Shown piece after piece: positions 1 to 8,963 of a stretch of DNA of 64,000 nucleotides. Position numbers and translations under genes: made by a program. This DNA comes from Akkermansiaceae bacterium (GTDB lineage: Bacteria; Verrucomicrobiota; Verrucomicrobiia; Verrucomicrobiales; Akkermansiaceae). The stretch lies in contig JACKQB010000001.1 in the NCBI GenBank assembly GCA_024233115.1, forward strand, positions 806,001-870,000. The letters are read 5' to 3'. The notes beneath the pieces were generated by a model that did not search any database, was not told the DNA's origin, and worked only from the letters and a program-made list of their open reading frames with translations. Position 1 is the stretch's first letter; each line of letters opens with the position of its first letter.

Positions 1-2190
1 ACATTAAGCGCTACAAATACTTACACTGGAGATACGGTGATTAATAATGGGACTCTAAATATTACAGGCTCTGACTATACTCAGAAAATTGCTCCAGGAT
101 CTGCCATCACGGTCAATTCTGGTGCCACGTTGAAATATTCAGCCGGAGTCAATTCCCTCCAACGGAATGCCGGTGATGCCATGATCACATTGAATGGCGG
201 AATACTGGACTATGCTGCACCTACCCATGGCCATATGGGGAATATAACTCTTCAAAATGGTGCCTCTTGGATCGCTAGCGGAGGTGGTGGCTACAGTGGC
301 GAGAACATGCAACTCAATGGCACCGTCACGGTGTCAGGAACGTCCGCTTCTACCATCGGTGCGTTTAGCCAGGGGCTTGCCCTGAATGGAAACCGGGAAT
401 TCAATGTTGCAGACGTAACCGGCAACAGCAGCACCGACCTTACCGTCATCGCCGAGCTTGAAAATAATGATAGCGGCCCCGGCGATGGAGTCATCAAAAC
501 GGGTGCCGGAACGATGCTGTTTTCCAGCACCGGTAAATCCTATTCGGGTGAAACGGTAGTGAATGACGGCACTTTGGTAGTCAGTACCACCTTGCGTTCC
601 ACTTCCGGGGTTACCGTTGGATCGGGTGCTGTGGCTGAATTTGGAGCCACCAACATTTTCGTCGGAGGACACGGAACAGCACTGGACAATGGCAGGGTGT
701 TAACGGCGAATGGTGGTACATTGCTGATGAATGGCTCGTTTGATTCTCGTTTTGGTAATGTAGCTCTTAACGATGGAGCTACCTGGACATCGAACCGCGT
801 GCTTACCGGTTGGGACGCACTCATGGCTAATACAAGCGCAGGAGCCGCCACGGTCACGGTCGGTGGAACAGGTGCTTCGACCATGAATGGAAGTGGCGGG
901 GTGCACCTTCAGGGAGTCCAGAATTTTAATGTGGGTGATGCCAGTGGCGACGCTGGTGGTGATCTCTTTGTGAACATGACTCTAGACAATGGCGGTCTTG
1001 CTGGTGGAACCGGCGGTGTCAACAAGCTTGGCGACGGTCGCATGGTCATCCAGAAGCGCATGACTTATACCGGCGGAACCACGGTGAATGCTGGTGTGCT
1101 CGAAATTGCAGGAGGCGGCAACGCCTCGGCTGGTGCCATCCGCGGAGCCTTGACCATCAATGACGGTGGGCGTGTGGAGCTTAATTTTTCGGATGCCCTC
1201 GGTTACGGGAGTGGATCTGACTCGATCAGTGCCATCAATATCAACGGCGGAGGTGTGCTTCACCGCATTGGAGGAGCTAACGAGACCCTCGGGTCTGTGG
1301 CGATTACCATGGATGGAGGAACAATCTCATCCAGTGACCCGGCACAACGCTATGACCTCTTCGGCGGTGGAACTTCCGTCACCGTTAACAATGCTTCAGG
1401 TTTGGGGTCGAATAAATCAGTAATCTCAGCACGGGTTGACTTACGCCAGGCGAATGTCGATTTCACAGTGAATGAGAACGCTACCTTGGAAGTGGGTGTG
1501 CTTGGATTGGACACCCCAGGGGCAACAATGACTAAAAAGGGCATTGGAACGATGGTGATCACAGACGCCAGCGACTACAACGGCGCCACTAATATTCAAG
1601 CCGGTACACTGGCACTGGGTTCAGGCGGCTCGATCTCGGATTCGCCAACCATTGATGTGCTGGGTGGAGCGACTTTCGATGTCTCAGCCGTTTCCGGAGG
1701 GTTTTCCCTTGGAAATGGCCAGACACTCATGGGTGCGGGCACCGTAGTCGGGCCGATTCAAGCGGCGCTTGGCTCGACCATCGCTCCCGGAGCCAGCCCC
1801 GGCACGCTGAACTTCGATGACAACCTCACCATTGCAGGTGGAGCGATCATGATGATCGAGCTAACAGGTACCTCCAATGGCGCATACGACATCCTGAAGG
1901 GTGACGGTGCCAATGCGCTTGCCATCAACGGCGGCACCCTGAATCTCGACACCACCGGCTACACGGCGACACTGGGGGACAGCTTCGTCATTTTTGAAAA
2001 CTGGGGCTCAATTACGGGTGCAGGTTTCGATAGCATCAACGGTATCGATTTGGGAGCAGGCCTGAAATTTGACACCGCCAACCTCAACACCACCGGCACC
2101 CTCAATGTGGTCGCAATCCCCGAGCCAGGTTCCGCCCTCATGCTGGCCCTGGGTGGCCTTGGCCTCCTTGCCCGCCGCAAGCGTGGATAA
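1..2190 (+). CDS. Large autotransporter-repeat surface protein with PEP-CTERM tail (5' partial)
   Basis: The reading frame is open from base 1, so the N-terminus lies outside the window. The protein is built of glycine-, threonine- and asparagine-rich beta-helix repeats of the autotransporter-associated beta-strand type: a Y(T/S/N)G-x-T-x-(I/V)-x-x-G-x-L pattern is visible near nt 16-63 (NTYTGDTVINNGTLNI), 535-582, 1060-1110 and 1572-1620. A closing segment with the APGASPGTLNF signature lies near nt 1785-1820, where such passenger domains commonly end. The last 25 residues are a PEP-CTERM sorting signal: PEP motif (IPEPGS), a hydrophobic segment and a basic end (ARRKRG). The expected fate is export, processing by an exosortase and surface display or release; no exosortase gene is in the window. 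There is no autotransporter beta-barrel, so the protein does not translocate itself. An adhesin or matrix role is inference. Confidence 0.85.
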   Translation, partial: TLSATNTYTGDTVINNGTLNITGSDYTQKIAPGSAITVNSGATLKYSAGVNSLQRNAGDAMITLNGGILDYAAPTHGHMGNITLQNGASWIASGGGGYSGENMQLNGTVTVSGTSASTIGAFSQGLALNGNREFNVADVTGNSSTDLTVIAELENNDSGPGDGVIKTGAGTMLFSSTGKSYSGETVVNDGTLVVSTTLRSTSGVTVGSGAVAEFGATNIFVGGHGTALDNGRVLTANGGTLLMNGSFDSRFGNVALNDGATWTSNRVLTGWDALMANTSAGAATVTVGGTGASTMNGSGGVHLQGVQNFNVGDASGDAGGDLFVNMTLDNGGLAGGTGGVNKLGDGRMVIQKRMTYTGGTTVNAGVLEIAGGGNASAGAIRGALTINDGGRVELNFSDALGYGSGSDSISAININGGGVLHRIGGANETLGSVAITMDGGTISSSDPAQRYDLFGGGTSVTVNNASGLGSNKSVISARVDLRQANVDFTVNENATLEVGVLGLDTPGATMTKKGIGTMVITDASDYNGATNIQAGTLALGSGGSISDSPTIDVLGGATFDVSAVSGGFSLGNGQTLMGAGTVVGPIQAALGSTIAPGASPGTLNFDDNLTIAGGAIMMIELTGTSNGAYDILKGDGANALAINGGTLNLDTTGYTATLGDSFVIFENWGSITGAGFDSINGIDLGAGLKFDTANLNTTGTLNVVAIPEPGSALMLALGGLGLLARRKRG

Positions 2191-2215
2191 GACAAGTCTG
2201 GAACAATTTCTTTCC

Positions 2216-2249
2216 AAAGGTGGTCCGGTTGTCCGGACCACCTTTTTTT
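2216..2249 (+). terminator. Rho-independent terminator after the PEP-CTERM repeat protein
   Basis: A perfect 13-bp stem (AAAGGTGGTCCGG, 2216-2228, with CCGGACCACCTTT, 2233-2245) encloses a 4-nt loop and runs into seven T residues (2243-2249). It starts 26 bp after the stop codon at 2190 and separates the repeat protein from the next gene. Confidence 0.9.
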
Positions 2250-2287
2250 GGCATGACTTCGACGTCGAATGAGTGCAACATGAAGAC

Positions 2288-3145
2288 ATGCCAAAGAATA
2301 AGTCGGAAAGTAATGCGCCTATGTTGATGCTGGTTGCGGTGGTAGCCTTAGGTGTCGGGTTTTTTATCGGTCGGATGGATATGGGCGGGTCGGAGGAGCC
2401 AATACCTGAGGGAGCTGAAGAGGAAACGAGTCCTGCCGCCGCAGCACCAGAGCCGTCAAACGTGCTGAGTCCGGAGCAACTGTCGAAAGATAAAAATGTT
2501 CCCGCCAAGATTGAATCAGCGGAAGGGGACTACACCCTGGTCGCGGTGGTCGAGGGAGAAGATGCAAACCGGTCGTTACATCGCAGTTTGCAGGTGGTGG
2601 GCGTGCAAAGGCAGCGGCTTGCCCAGCTGTCTCAACAGTATGACCAAACCGCACCAGCCATGGCCCAGCAGCGTGAGCTCATTGCGGGCCAAATCAATGA
2701 TACCCGGGCGACTCTGGAGCAAAATCTCAAGTTTATGGCCCAGAACTTTGCCTATGTACTCTCAAACAATTACCTGCTCGTGCCTCACTTGGCTACCCTG
2801 GTTTCACTGGAAGGCACCGCAAAGGAACAGAAAAAAACACTGGTCTACACCTTCGGGGACGCAGCCAGCTATGAGAGTTTTCAGAAAAAAACGGAGGCCT
2901 ATGCCAAATTGAAACAAGAGCAACGCCAGGCTCATCTCCAGGCGCAAAAGGAGGCTGCCAGTCAACCCGCCCAGCCCCTTCAACCACTGCCGCCGGAAAC
3001 GCCCAAGACGAATGAGCCGCTGCCACTTACCCCCTCCATGAAGACGCTTCAGGCCGAGTTGATCAAGACCTACGGCTGTGATCCGGAGAAGCAGTACCTG
3101 GTTGAATATCAAAAGACAGCCCTCTACGCATGCAAGGCGAGGTGA
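2288..3145 (+). CDS. Hypothetical membrane-anchored protein, Q/A-rich
   Basis: I do not recognise this protein. The ATG at 2288 (MPKNKSES) is preferred over an in-frame ATG five codons earlier because it places a short basic N-terminus before one transmembrane segment (about residues 12-29, LMLVAVVALGVGFFIG). Then come an acidic/proline/alanine linker (EEPIPEGAEEETSPAAAAPEPS), a helical region with many Q, K and E residues (about 90-240), a proline-rich stretch (QPLQPLPPETPKTNEPLPLTP) and a C-terminal segment with two cysteines (YGCDPEKQ and LYACKAR). The layout suggests an inner-membrane anchor with a periplasmic coiled-coil-like body. It stands alone: a terminator is upstream and the next gene is convergent. 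Confidence 0.7.
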   Translation: MPKNKSESNAPMLMLVAVVALGVGFFIGRMDMGGSEEPIPEGAEEETSPAAAAPEPSNVLSPEQLSKDKNVPAKIESAEGDYTLVAVVEGEDANRSLHRSLQVVGVQRQRLAQLSQQYDQTAPAMAQQRELIAGQINDTRATLEQNLKFMAQNFAYVLSNNYLLVPHLATLVSLEGTAKEQKKTLVYTFGDAASYESFQKKTEAYAKLKQEQRQAHLQAQKEAASQPAQPLQPLPPETPKTNEPLPLTPSMKTLQAELIKTYGCDPEKQYLVEYQKTALYACKAR

Positions 3146-3358
3146 TAGAGCTCTCTTATCCTGCACGCGCGCATCATTTGTGAAATTGGGGGCGTAAAAT
3201 TCAGCCCAGGGTTATCTGCGTGAGCGGTCATCATGATCTCTGGACATCCTCTTCAACTGCGTCTTTTTTAACACGGATGGCACAGTTGGCCACTGATGTA
3301 GATAGGGATATGGCAAACATTTCCCCTGATAACCGATAACTCTTCCCGCCCCCCTTGA

Positions 3359-4369
3359 CTACGCTTGCCCACGGCTTTCGATTTCCCCTTGATGCGATTG
3401 CAAGTATGCCGCGGCGACGTCCTCGACCTCGCCGAGTGAGGATACGGTACAGAGTTTTTGGCGAAGCTCCCTGGCTCCCGGGAAGCCTTTGCAGTAGGTC
3501 ATCAGGCGGGAGCGCATGGCCATGATGCTCTGGCGTTCGTTGCCGTAGCGGTCTGAGTCCACGGCCATGTGGCAATGACGCACGATCATCTGCCATCGCT
3601 CGGGAACGGGAACTGGCTGAGGCTGTTCTCCCGTGGCGAGGTAGTGTTTTGCTTCCCGGAAAACCCACGGGTTCTGCATGGCGGCCCGGCCAATCATGAC
3701 TCCGGAAACCGCGGTCGTTTCGCGGCGGTGCTTGACATCCTCACCGCTGTGAATGTCACCATTGCCGATCACGGGAACCCCGACAGCTCGTGCGCAGGCA
3801 TCGATGACTTCCCAGTTTGCCAGTCCCCGGTATCCTTGTGACCGGGTGCGACCATGGATGGAGATCGCCTGCATACCCTCCTCCTGGAGAATGTGGCAGA
3901 CATCGGGGGCGTTGACGTTTTTCTCATCCCAGCCGATACGGATCTTGGCTGTCACGGGCACCTGGTCGCCTACCGCCCTGGCCACACCGGAGGCGACACT
4001 GGCGAGGATGCCGCAGTCCTTGAGCAGTGATGAGCCTCCGTTTTTGGCCACGACTTTATTGACCGGGCAACCGAAGTTAATGTCGATGAAATCGGGCTGT
4101 TTCCAGTCGATGATTTTTCTAGCCGCCTCGCCCATACGTTCGCCATCGCCCCCAAAAAGCTGCACGCCACAAGGGCGTTGGGCATCGGTGAACTCGGTGT
4201 ATTTCCGGGTGCGGTCGTCCTGCCTGATGATGCCTTCCGCCGACACGAACTCCGTGACCATCACATCGGCTCCGAGTTCTTTACAGATCGAGCGGAACAC
4301 CACATCCGTCACCCCCGCCATCGGCGCGAGATAGAGGGGAAAGGCGTTGTCGGAAAACCAAGGGAGCAT
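3359..4369 (-). CDS. dusB: tRNA-dihydrouridine synthase, DusB-like
   Basis: An FMN- and NADPH-dependent enzyme that reduces specific uridines to dihydrouridine in the tRNA D-loop, in the cytoplasm. Visible family signatures are the N-terminal LAPMAGVTD FMN loop (residues 14-22), the catalytic cysteine in INFGCP (C101), the TAKIRIGWD strand with the FMN-contacting lysine (K142), IHGRT (171-175) and the phosphate-binding VIGNGDI segment near 200-206. The length of 336 residues is normal for Dus enzymes. DusB rather than another Dus subgroup is a judgement from memory. The gene stands alone and converges with the hypothetical gene to its left. No Shine-Dalgarno precedes the start; the sequence just upstream is pyrimidine-rich. 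Confidence 0.93.
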   Translation of the reverse strand: MLPWFSDNAFPLYLAPMAGVTDVVFRSICKELGADVMVTEFVSAEGIIRQDDRTRKYTEFTDAQRPCGVQLFGGDGERMGEAARKIIDWKQPDFIDINFGCPVNKVVAKNGGSSLLKDCGILASVASGVARAVGDQVPVTAKIRIGWDEKNVNAPDVCHILQEEGMQAISIHGRTRSQGYRGLANWEVIDACARAVGVPVIGNGDIHSGEDVKHRRETTAVSGVMIGRAAMQNPWVFREAKHYLATGEQPQPVPVPERWQMIVRHCHMAVDSDRYGNERQSIMAMRSRLMTYCKGFPGARELRQKLCTVSSLGEVEDVAAAYLQSHQGEIESRGQA

Positions 4370-4466
4370 GGAGGAATGAATAATTGGAGGAGCTAGGAGA
4401 GAGCTTTGAGGTCAAGCATTTCTTTGTCTCTGCCACTGGTGGACTTTTCCATAAGCGTATTCTAAT

Positions 4467-5105
4467 TTATTCCTCCTCGTCTGTCGAGGAGGCAGGAACT
4501 TCCGCTTCTTCATCAGGCGCCCCTGGCCCCTGACTCCCGTTCCCCGACACCTGATCCCCGCCCCCCGCCTCCTGAATCTCCGGCTCCGGCACCCGACCAC
4601 CATTCTCGAGCAGCATGGTCACTTCCTCCTGGACCTTGTCCACCTCGCTCAGAGGGATGTTAGGGTCTTTGACGATGAACACGTCTCCGGTTTTACGGTG
4701 TTCGTAAATGCGGATGATGCCGTCGCCCACGGGTTGGCTGTCGGCTTCGACGAGAAGTTTTTTGCGTTCAAGCATCACGGCGAGGATGTAGCGGGCGTTT
4801 TCAGTATGCTCTTCATCTTCCTCGATGAGACGGCGCAGCAGGTCCTCGGGGCTTTCGTCGGTGACCTCCACTTCCTCTTCCTTGACGGGAGCCCGGTAGA
4901 TACTGCCCCAGAAGGAAAAGGGTGTTTCCCCGTCCTCACCCCGGCTTTCCCAGGCGCCTTTGCTAAAGTCCTTGCGGATGTAGCCACTGGATTCGGGATC
5001 GGGGAAAATAGCGGTGTAAAATGCTTCACCGTCCTTGAAGTGCTGTTCCGTGACAGCGCATACATGGGCGCGGGATTTGATTGACCAGGGTTCGTTGAGA
5101 GCCAT
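4467..5105 (-). CDS. Conserved hypothetical protein with acidic, low-complexity C-terminus
   Basis: The function is unknown. The first about 165 residues look folded, starting MALNEPWSIKSRAH and including an acidic helix (EDLLRRLIEEDEEH), a hydrophobic helix (ARYILAVMLERKKLL) and an IRIYEHRKTGDVFIV strand pair. The last about 45 residues are low complexity (G, E, P, Q, S). The DNA there contains several near-copies of a CCCCTGACTCCC-type string, so that end may drift in length between relatives. There is no signal peptide or membrane segment, so it is probably cytoplasmic. I recall similar proteins of unknown function in Verrucomicrobia and Planctomycetes, but cannot confirm it. It is read in the same direction as dusB, about 97 bp upstream of it. 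Confidence 0.75.
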   Translation of the reverse strand: MALNEPWSIKSRAHVCAVTEQHFKDGEAFYTAIFPDPESSGYIRKDFSKGAWESRGEDGETPFSFWGSIYRAPVKEEEVEVTDESPEDLLRRLIEEDEEHTENARYILAVMLERKKLLVEADSQPVGDGIIRIYEHRKTGDVFIVKDPNIPLSEVDKVQEEVTMLLENGGRVPEPEIQEAGGGDQVSGNGSQGPGAPDEEAEVPASSTDEEE

Positions 5106-5278
5106 GGCGGAACTCTAGGAGGCGGATTGTATTTGCCAAATAGAAATGAGTCCATTGACCCGGAAATTTGCCCTATTCCGGTATTTTTGTATTTTCGCAA
5201 GACAAGCGGTGATATTAACGTAGGTTAACCTTCACAACCCCATGCGGTCGCCGCTTTGTTTATCCAACAACTTTGATC

Positions 5279-5959
5279 ATGACTGAGACCAAGGAAAAAG
5301 AGCCATCCAAACACGTTACCCATATCAAGAAATCACGGCTCCCCGGTGTGATCTGGGCTATGTTTGGCGGTTTAAGCCTGCTGCTGATCGCCGGATTTGC
5401 CTGCGCCTATTTCTTTTTTCATAAAGTAAGCACCGCGCCCGTCGACAGGCTGGCAGAAGCGCTCTCGACCGTTCTCGGCACTGAGGTCAAGGTGAGCGGC
5501 TCAACGGCTGTTCTGGAGAAATCCGAGATCGGCGAGTTGGCTCTGGTACAGAGAAAGACCCAGGCGATCACCAAGTATGAAACATCCTGGATGGGGAGTG
5601 ACAAGGTTCTGATCGTGCGAGGGGATTTTCTTGTCAAAGCCGGGTTTGATCTCAGTGAAGGTGGCCAGTGGGGGGTGTTGGAGGGCAGGATCAATGGCCC
5701 GTTACCCAAGGGAAAAGTCCTCAGCGTCGAGCCCGTGGGTGAGTTGGAGATTTATTTCTCGGATAGCGGCACACTGAACCGACTGAACCCGCAGGATCAT
5801 GCGAGCGCCTTTAATTACCTGATCAATCAAGCTCGCCGTGATGCTGAAAACAGCGACATCGCGGAGGAGGCCGAGCGCGCCCTGATACGGCGGATCAACG
5901 ACCGCATGGGAGAGGTCGGTGAGGGCCTGGAGTGGAAAAAGGCTGAAGTGTTACCCTGA
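5279..5959 (+). CDS. Membrane-anchored protein, possibly DUF4230-like
   Basis: The chosen start is MTETKEKEP; an upstream in-frame ATG-less start at 5273 adds only two residues. A basic N-terminus is followed by one transmembrane segment (about residues 24-48, VIWAMFGGLSLLLIAGFACAYFFF). The outside domain reads ELALVQRK, then VLIVRGDFLVKAGFDLSEG, then INGPLPKGKVLSVEP and a helix-rich C-terminus ending in RRINDRMGEV. The order 'charged N-term, TM, VKAGFDLS, LPxxxVLS' resembles DUF4230 proteins as I remember them, which is a loose match. There is no neighbour in the same transcription unit: the next gene converges. A role is not known. Confidence 0.7.
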   Translation: MTETKEKEPSKHVTHIKKSRLPGVIWAMFGGLSLLLIAGFACAYFFFHKVSTAPVDRLAEALSTVLGTEVKVSGSTAVLEKSEIGELALVQRKTQAITKYETSWMGSDKVLIVRGDFLVKAGFDLSEGGQWGVLEGRINGPLPKGKVLSVEPVGELEIYFSDSGTLNRLNPQDHASAFNYLINQARRDAENSDIAEEAERALIRRINDRMGEVGEGLEWKKAEVLP

Positions 5960-6017
5960 CGCCATAGCCCTCCGGCTTTCCCTGTGACAGCCACTTGTCG
6001 GCCAAACCGCGGCCAGG

Positions 6018-7127
6018 TTAGTGCTCCAGCGGGCTTTCCCCTGATGCATCACCGAGGTGGGCGAGCTCCTTGGGCAGGAACTTCTTGAAGCGTGTCTTGT
6101 CGATCGCCTTCATGTAAGCCTCTTGGGGAGTGACCATACCGGCCTGGAGTTTGTCCCAGATAGCTTCGTCCATGAACTGCATACCCTGGGATTTTCCTCC
6201 GATGATCACGTCGTAGAGCTTTTGGGTCGCGCCTTCACGGATAATGGCGGAGACAGCGGTGTTGGCAAACATGATCTCGTTGACCGCGGCGCGTCCCGGT
6301 TTGTCACAGCGTTTCATCAGCAGCTGGGCGACCACACCTCGTAGCGAGGCGGCAAGCATGGTGCGCACCTGGCTTTGTTGGTCGGCCGGGAAGACGTCGA
6401 CAATACGGTCGACCGTTTTACGGGCGTTGTTGGTGTGCAGTGTTCCGAACACCAGCAGTCCCGTTTCAGCGGCGGTGAGAGCCAGGGAAATCGTTTCCAG
6501 GTCCCGCATCTCACCCACCAGCACGATGTCGGCGTCCTCACGCAAGGTGGCCCGGAGACCATCGGCAAACGAGGGGGTCTGGATAGGCACCTCCCGTTGG
6601 GTGATGATGGACCGCTTGTTGCGGTGGACAAATTCAATCGGCTCCTCAATGGTGATGATGTGCCGGTTGAAGTTGATGTTGATGTAGTCAATCAGCGCGG
6701 CCAGAGTGGTCGATTTCCCCGATCCGGTAGGACCGGTGACCAACACAAGGCCTGAGCGCATGTGGCCAAACTCCTTGATCACGGGAGGAATGTTCAGATC
6801 TTCCAGCGAAGCGATTTCCGTGGGGATTAGACGGAAGACAGCCGCCAGTCCGTTTTTCTGTTTCAAATAGTTGCAGCGGAAGCGTGACTCATCGTTCATG
6901 GAGTAGGCAAAGTCGAGGTCGCCCGTTTTCATGTAGAGTTCAAACGCCTTGGGATCACATATTTCAGTTAATAGCGTGTGGATGTAATCATGGGTCAGCA
7001 GTTGCTGGTCCGGAATCTCAGTGATGGAGCCGTGGATACGGACTTTAGGCTGTTCTCCCTCGCTTAAGTGAAGGTCTGAACCCCCGGATTCAACGAGATA
7101 CTGAAGTAGGCTGTCAATGGTGGCCAT
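6018..7127 (-). CDS. pilT: Type IV pilus retraction ATPase PilT
   Basis: A hexameric cytoplasmic ATPase that depolymerises type IV pili, giving twitching motility. Visible: an N-terminal PAS-like domain with SGGSDLHLSEG, Walker A GPTGSGKSTT, Walker B DIVLVGEMRD, the His box GTLHTNNA, and the PilT-type C-terminal helix motif close to AIRNLIRE (here SAIIREGATQKLY). The 369-residue length is standard. It lies 38 bp downstream of a second PilT-type gene in the same direction, so the two are probably co-transcribed. No pilin, assembly ATPase PilB, PilC or secretin gene is in the window, so the rest of the pilus machine must be elsewhere. The 3' end faces the gene at 5279-5959. Confidence 0.95.
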   Translation of the reverse strand: MATIDSLLQYLVESGGSDLHLSEGEQPKVRIHGSITEIPDQQLLTHDYIHTLLTEICDPKAFELYMKTGDLDFAYSMNDESRFRCNYLKQKNGLAAVFRLIPTEIASLEDLNIPPVIKEFGHMRSGLVLVTGPTGSGKSTTLAALIDYININFNRHIITIEEPIEFVHRNKRSIITQREVPIQTPSFADGLRATLREDADIVLVGEMRDLETISLALTAAETGLLVFGTLHTNNARKTVDRIVDVFPADQQSQVRTMLAASLRGVVAQLLMKRCDKPGRAAVNEIMFANTAVSAIIREGATQKLYDVIIGGKSQGMQFMDEAIWDKLQAGMVTPQEAYMKAIDKTRFKKFLPKELAHLGDASGESPLEH

Positions 7128-7165
7128 GGTAATGAAAAATAATGTGCTAAAAGGTTAAAAGGGGA

Positions 7166-8248
7166 TTAAAGCGCAAAAAACTCGCGCATCTGGGACTTGT
7201 CCTCACAGCGGAACATAACATCCTCCTGGCTGATCAGCCCCTTGATGTAAAGGCGCTTCAGGGAGTCATCCATGGTGATCATACCGACATTTTTACCCGT
7301 CTGCATAATACCTGGAAGCATGTAGGTCTTTCCTTCCCGAATGCAGTTGGCGACAGCTGGAGTGTTGACAAGCAGCTCCAAGGCAAGCTCACGGCCCTCG
7401 CCATCAGCCCTGGGGATGAGTTGCTGGGAAATGATCCCGCGCAGGGACTCGGAGACCATGATCCGGATCTGGTCGCGCTGATCCACAGGGAACACGTCAA
7501 GGATACGGTCAAGTGTCCGCGGTGCGTTTCCGGTGTGCAGGGTGGCGAGGACAAGGTGACCTGTTTCAGCGGCTGTTAGTGCAAGCGAGATGGTTTCCAG
7601 GTCGCGCATCTCACCGACCACGATAATGTCGGGGTCTTCACGAAGCGCACCACGTAGAGCCTTGGGAAAGGAGTCGGTGTGTGTGTGAACCTCGCGTTGG
7701 TTGACGTGGCAGTTTTTTGATTCAAGGATATATTCGATCGGGTCTTCCAAGGTCAGGATATGGTCCTGGCGATCAGAGTTGATAAAGTCTGTGAGCGAAG
7801 CAAGCGTTGTGGATTTGCCCGATCCCACGGAACCGGTCACCAGCAGCAGGCCGTTCTGGTATCGCGTTAGAGGGAGCAGGGACTCAATGGGAAGACCAAG
7901 CTCCTCCATGCTGCTGACCTTCGTGTTGATGATCCGGAAGCAGATGTCATAGCCAAGTCGTTGCTTCACCACAGAAGCACGAAAACGGCCTTGCTCATTC
8001 TGATAGGCAAAGTCGACATCACCCTTTTCCTGGAGACGGTTCCACTCTCTCTCTTCCAGGAATGATTTTGTTAGAACCTCGACTTGCTCGGCACGAAGCG
8101 GGGGCGACCCTTCCCAGATAGCCTGCAGCTGGCCGAAGCGTCGCCAAGCAGGTGGAAACTCGGTGGCCAGGTGGATATCAGAGCATTGATACTCGATACC
8201 GATTTTTAAATATTCATCAACGTGGTCGTAGACCGGAAAATCAGACAT
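7166..8248 (-). CDS. Second PilT/PilU-type twitching ATPase
   Basis: A paralogue of the PilT gene just downstream. It keeps all nucleotide-binding elements: Walker A GSVGSGKSTT, Walker B DIIVVGEMRD, His box ATLHTGNA and the RILDVFP segment. The N-terminal domain carries CSDIHLATEFPPAWRRFG where PilT has SDLHLSEG. The end is EDKSQMREFFAL, a length of 360 residues. In other bacteria a PilT partner (PilU) acts as an accessory retraction motor that needs PilT; that this is the role here is inference from tandem position. All residues needed for catalysis appear present, so it is probably an active ATPase. No Shine-Dalgarno is seen upstream. Confidence 0.9.
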   Translation of the reverse strand: MSDFPVYDHVDEYLKIGIEYQCSDIHLATEFPPAWRRFGQLQAIWEGSPPLRAEQVEVLTKSFLEEREWNRLQEKGDVDFAYQNEQGRFRASVVKQRLGYDICFRIINTKVSSMEELGLPIESLLPLTRYQNGLLLVTGSVGSGKSTTLASLTDFINSDRQDHILTLEDPIEYILESKNCHVNQREVHTHTDSFPKALRGALREDPDIIVVGEMRDLETISLALTAAETGHLVLATLHTGNAPRTLDRILDVFPVDQRDQIRIMVSESLRGIISQQLIPRADGEGRELALELLVNTPAVANCIREGKTYMLPGIMQTGKNVGMITMDDSLKRLYIKGLISQEDVMFRCEDKSQMREFFAL

Positions 8249-8448
8249 AATGGTTTTGAAAGCTAAGTTCCTTTCAATCTGACAGTTTCACCGGTCTTGG
8301 AAAGGGAGAAGTTAAAAAAATAACCGTTGTGACAATGTAAATCCCATGGATTAAACTAACAGGAAAGCGTGATGGGGGGCGGGAATAGACCCGTGTCCAT
8401 GAGCCTTTGCACGCCGACAAACCGACGGATGTATCAGGGTATGCAGCC

Positions 8449-8898
8449 CTAAAAGCCGATCATGGCCACAACTTCATCACGGGTGAAGATCGTGGGGTCT
8501 TCAGCGGCGGCATCTAGGCTTTCCTCGATCACCAGCTCTGTAAGGGCAGTGGTAGGTGCGGCGGCAGCAGACGGCTGTGTAGTACCAGGGGCCTGGGTGA
8601 TGACTGGGTCAGGGGACGGCCACATCTGGTAGGCTGCGAGCACGCAGGCACAGGCAGCAGCACCGAGGGCGAGTTTGGCGGGGGTAAAGAACTCCACCAG
8701 ACGTCCTGTCCATGAGCTGGCGGCTGCTTTTTGCTGACGGGTTTGCCGCACGATGTTACGGGCAAAAAACGCGCTTGGCTCCCGGCTTGAAGCCTTGCCA
8801 AGGAGGTCCCAGACAGGATCGTCCTGTTTCCAATCCTCCGCATCCCGTGCATTGCCGGGCCGGTTGGCATGGGTGGTATTGACTGATTCGCGTTTCAT
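8449..8898 (-). CDS. Anti-sigma-like or small membrane hypothetical protein
   Basis: I chose the ATG at 8898 (MKRESVNTTHANRPG); a longer reading up to 8988 would run through the end of queE and adds no recognisable sequence. The protein has about 149 residues: a hydrophilic N-terminus with DDPVWDLLGKASSREPSAFFARNIVRQTR, one transmembrane segment (about 72-90, AKLALGAAACACVLAAYQMW), then a P/T/A-rich linker and an acidic C-terminus ending in EVVAMIGF. The N-terminal pattern resembles short anti-sigma-type proteins found next to ECF sigma genes in this phylum, but no sigma gene is adjacent, so this is only a suggestion. It follows queE in the same direction, 65 bp away. Confidence 0.6.
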   Translation of the reverse strand: MKRESVNTTHANRPGNARDAEDWKQDDPVWDLLGKASSREPSAFFARNIVRQTRQQKAAASSWTGRLVEFFTPAKLALGAAACACVLAAYQMWPSPDPVITQAPGTTQPSAAAAPTTALTELVIEESLDAAAEDPTIFTRDEVVAMIGF

Positions 8899-8963
8899 GA
8901 TGCCCATTAAACAAGGTGTCCGGGAGGGAGTTGCACATATTTTTGATAAAAAAGACAGCAAAA

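Noticed and set aside
8449..8898. ECF sigma/anti-sigma pair
   Set aside because: The protein resembles an anti-sigma type in its N-terminus but no sigma gene is adjacent; left as hypothetical.
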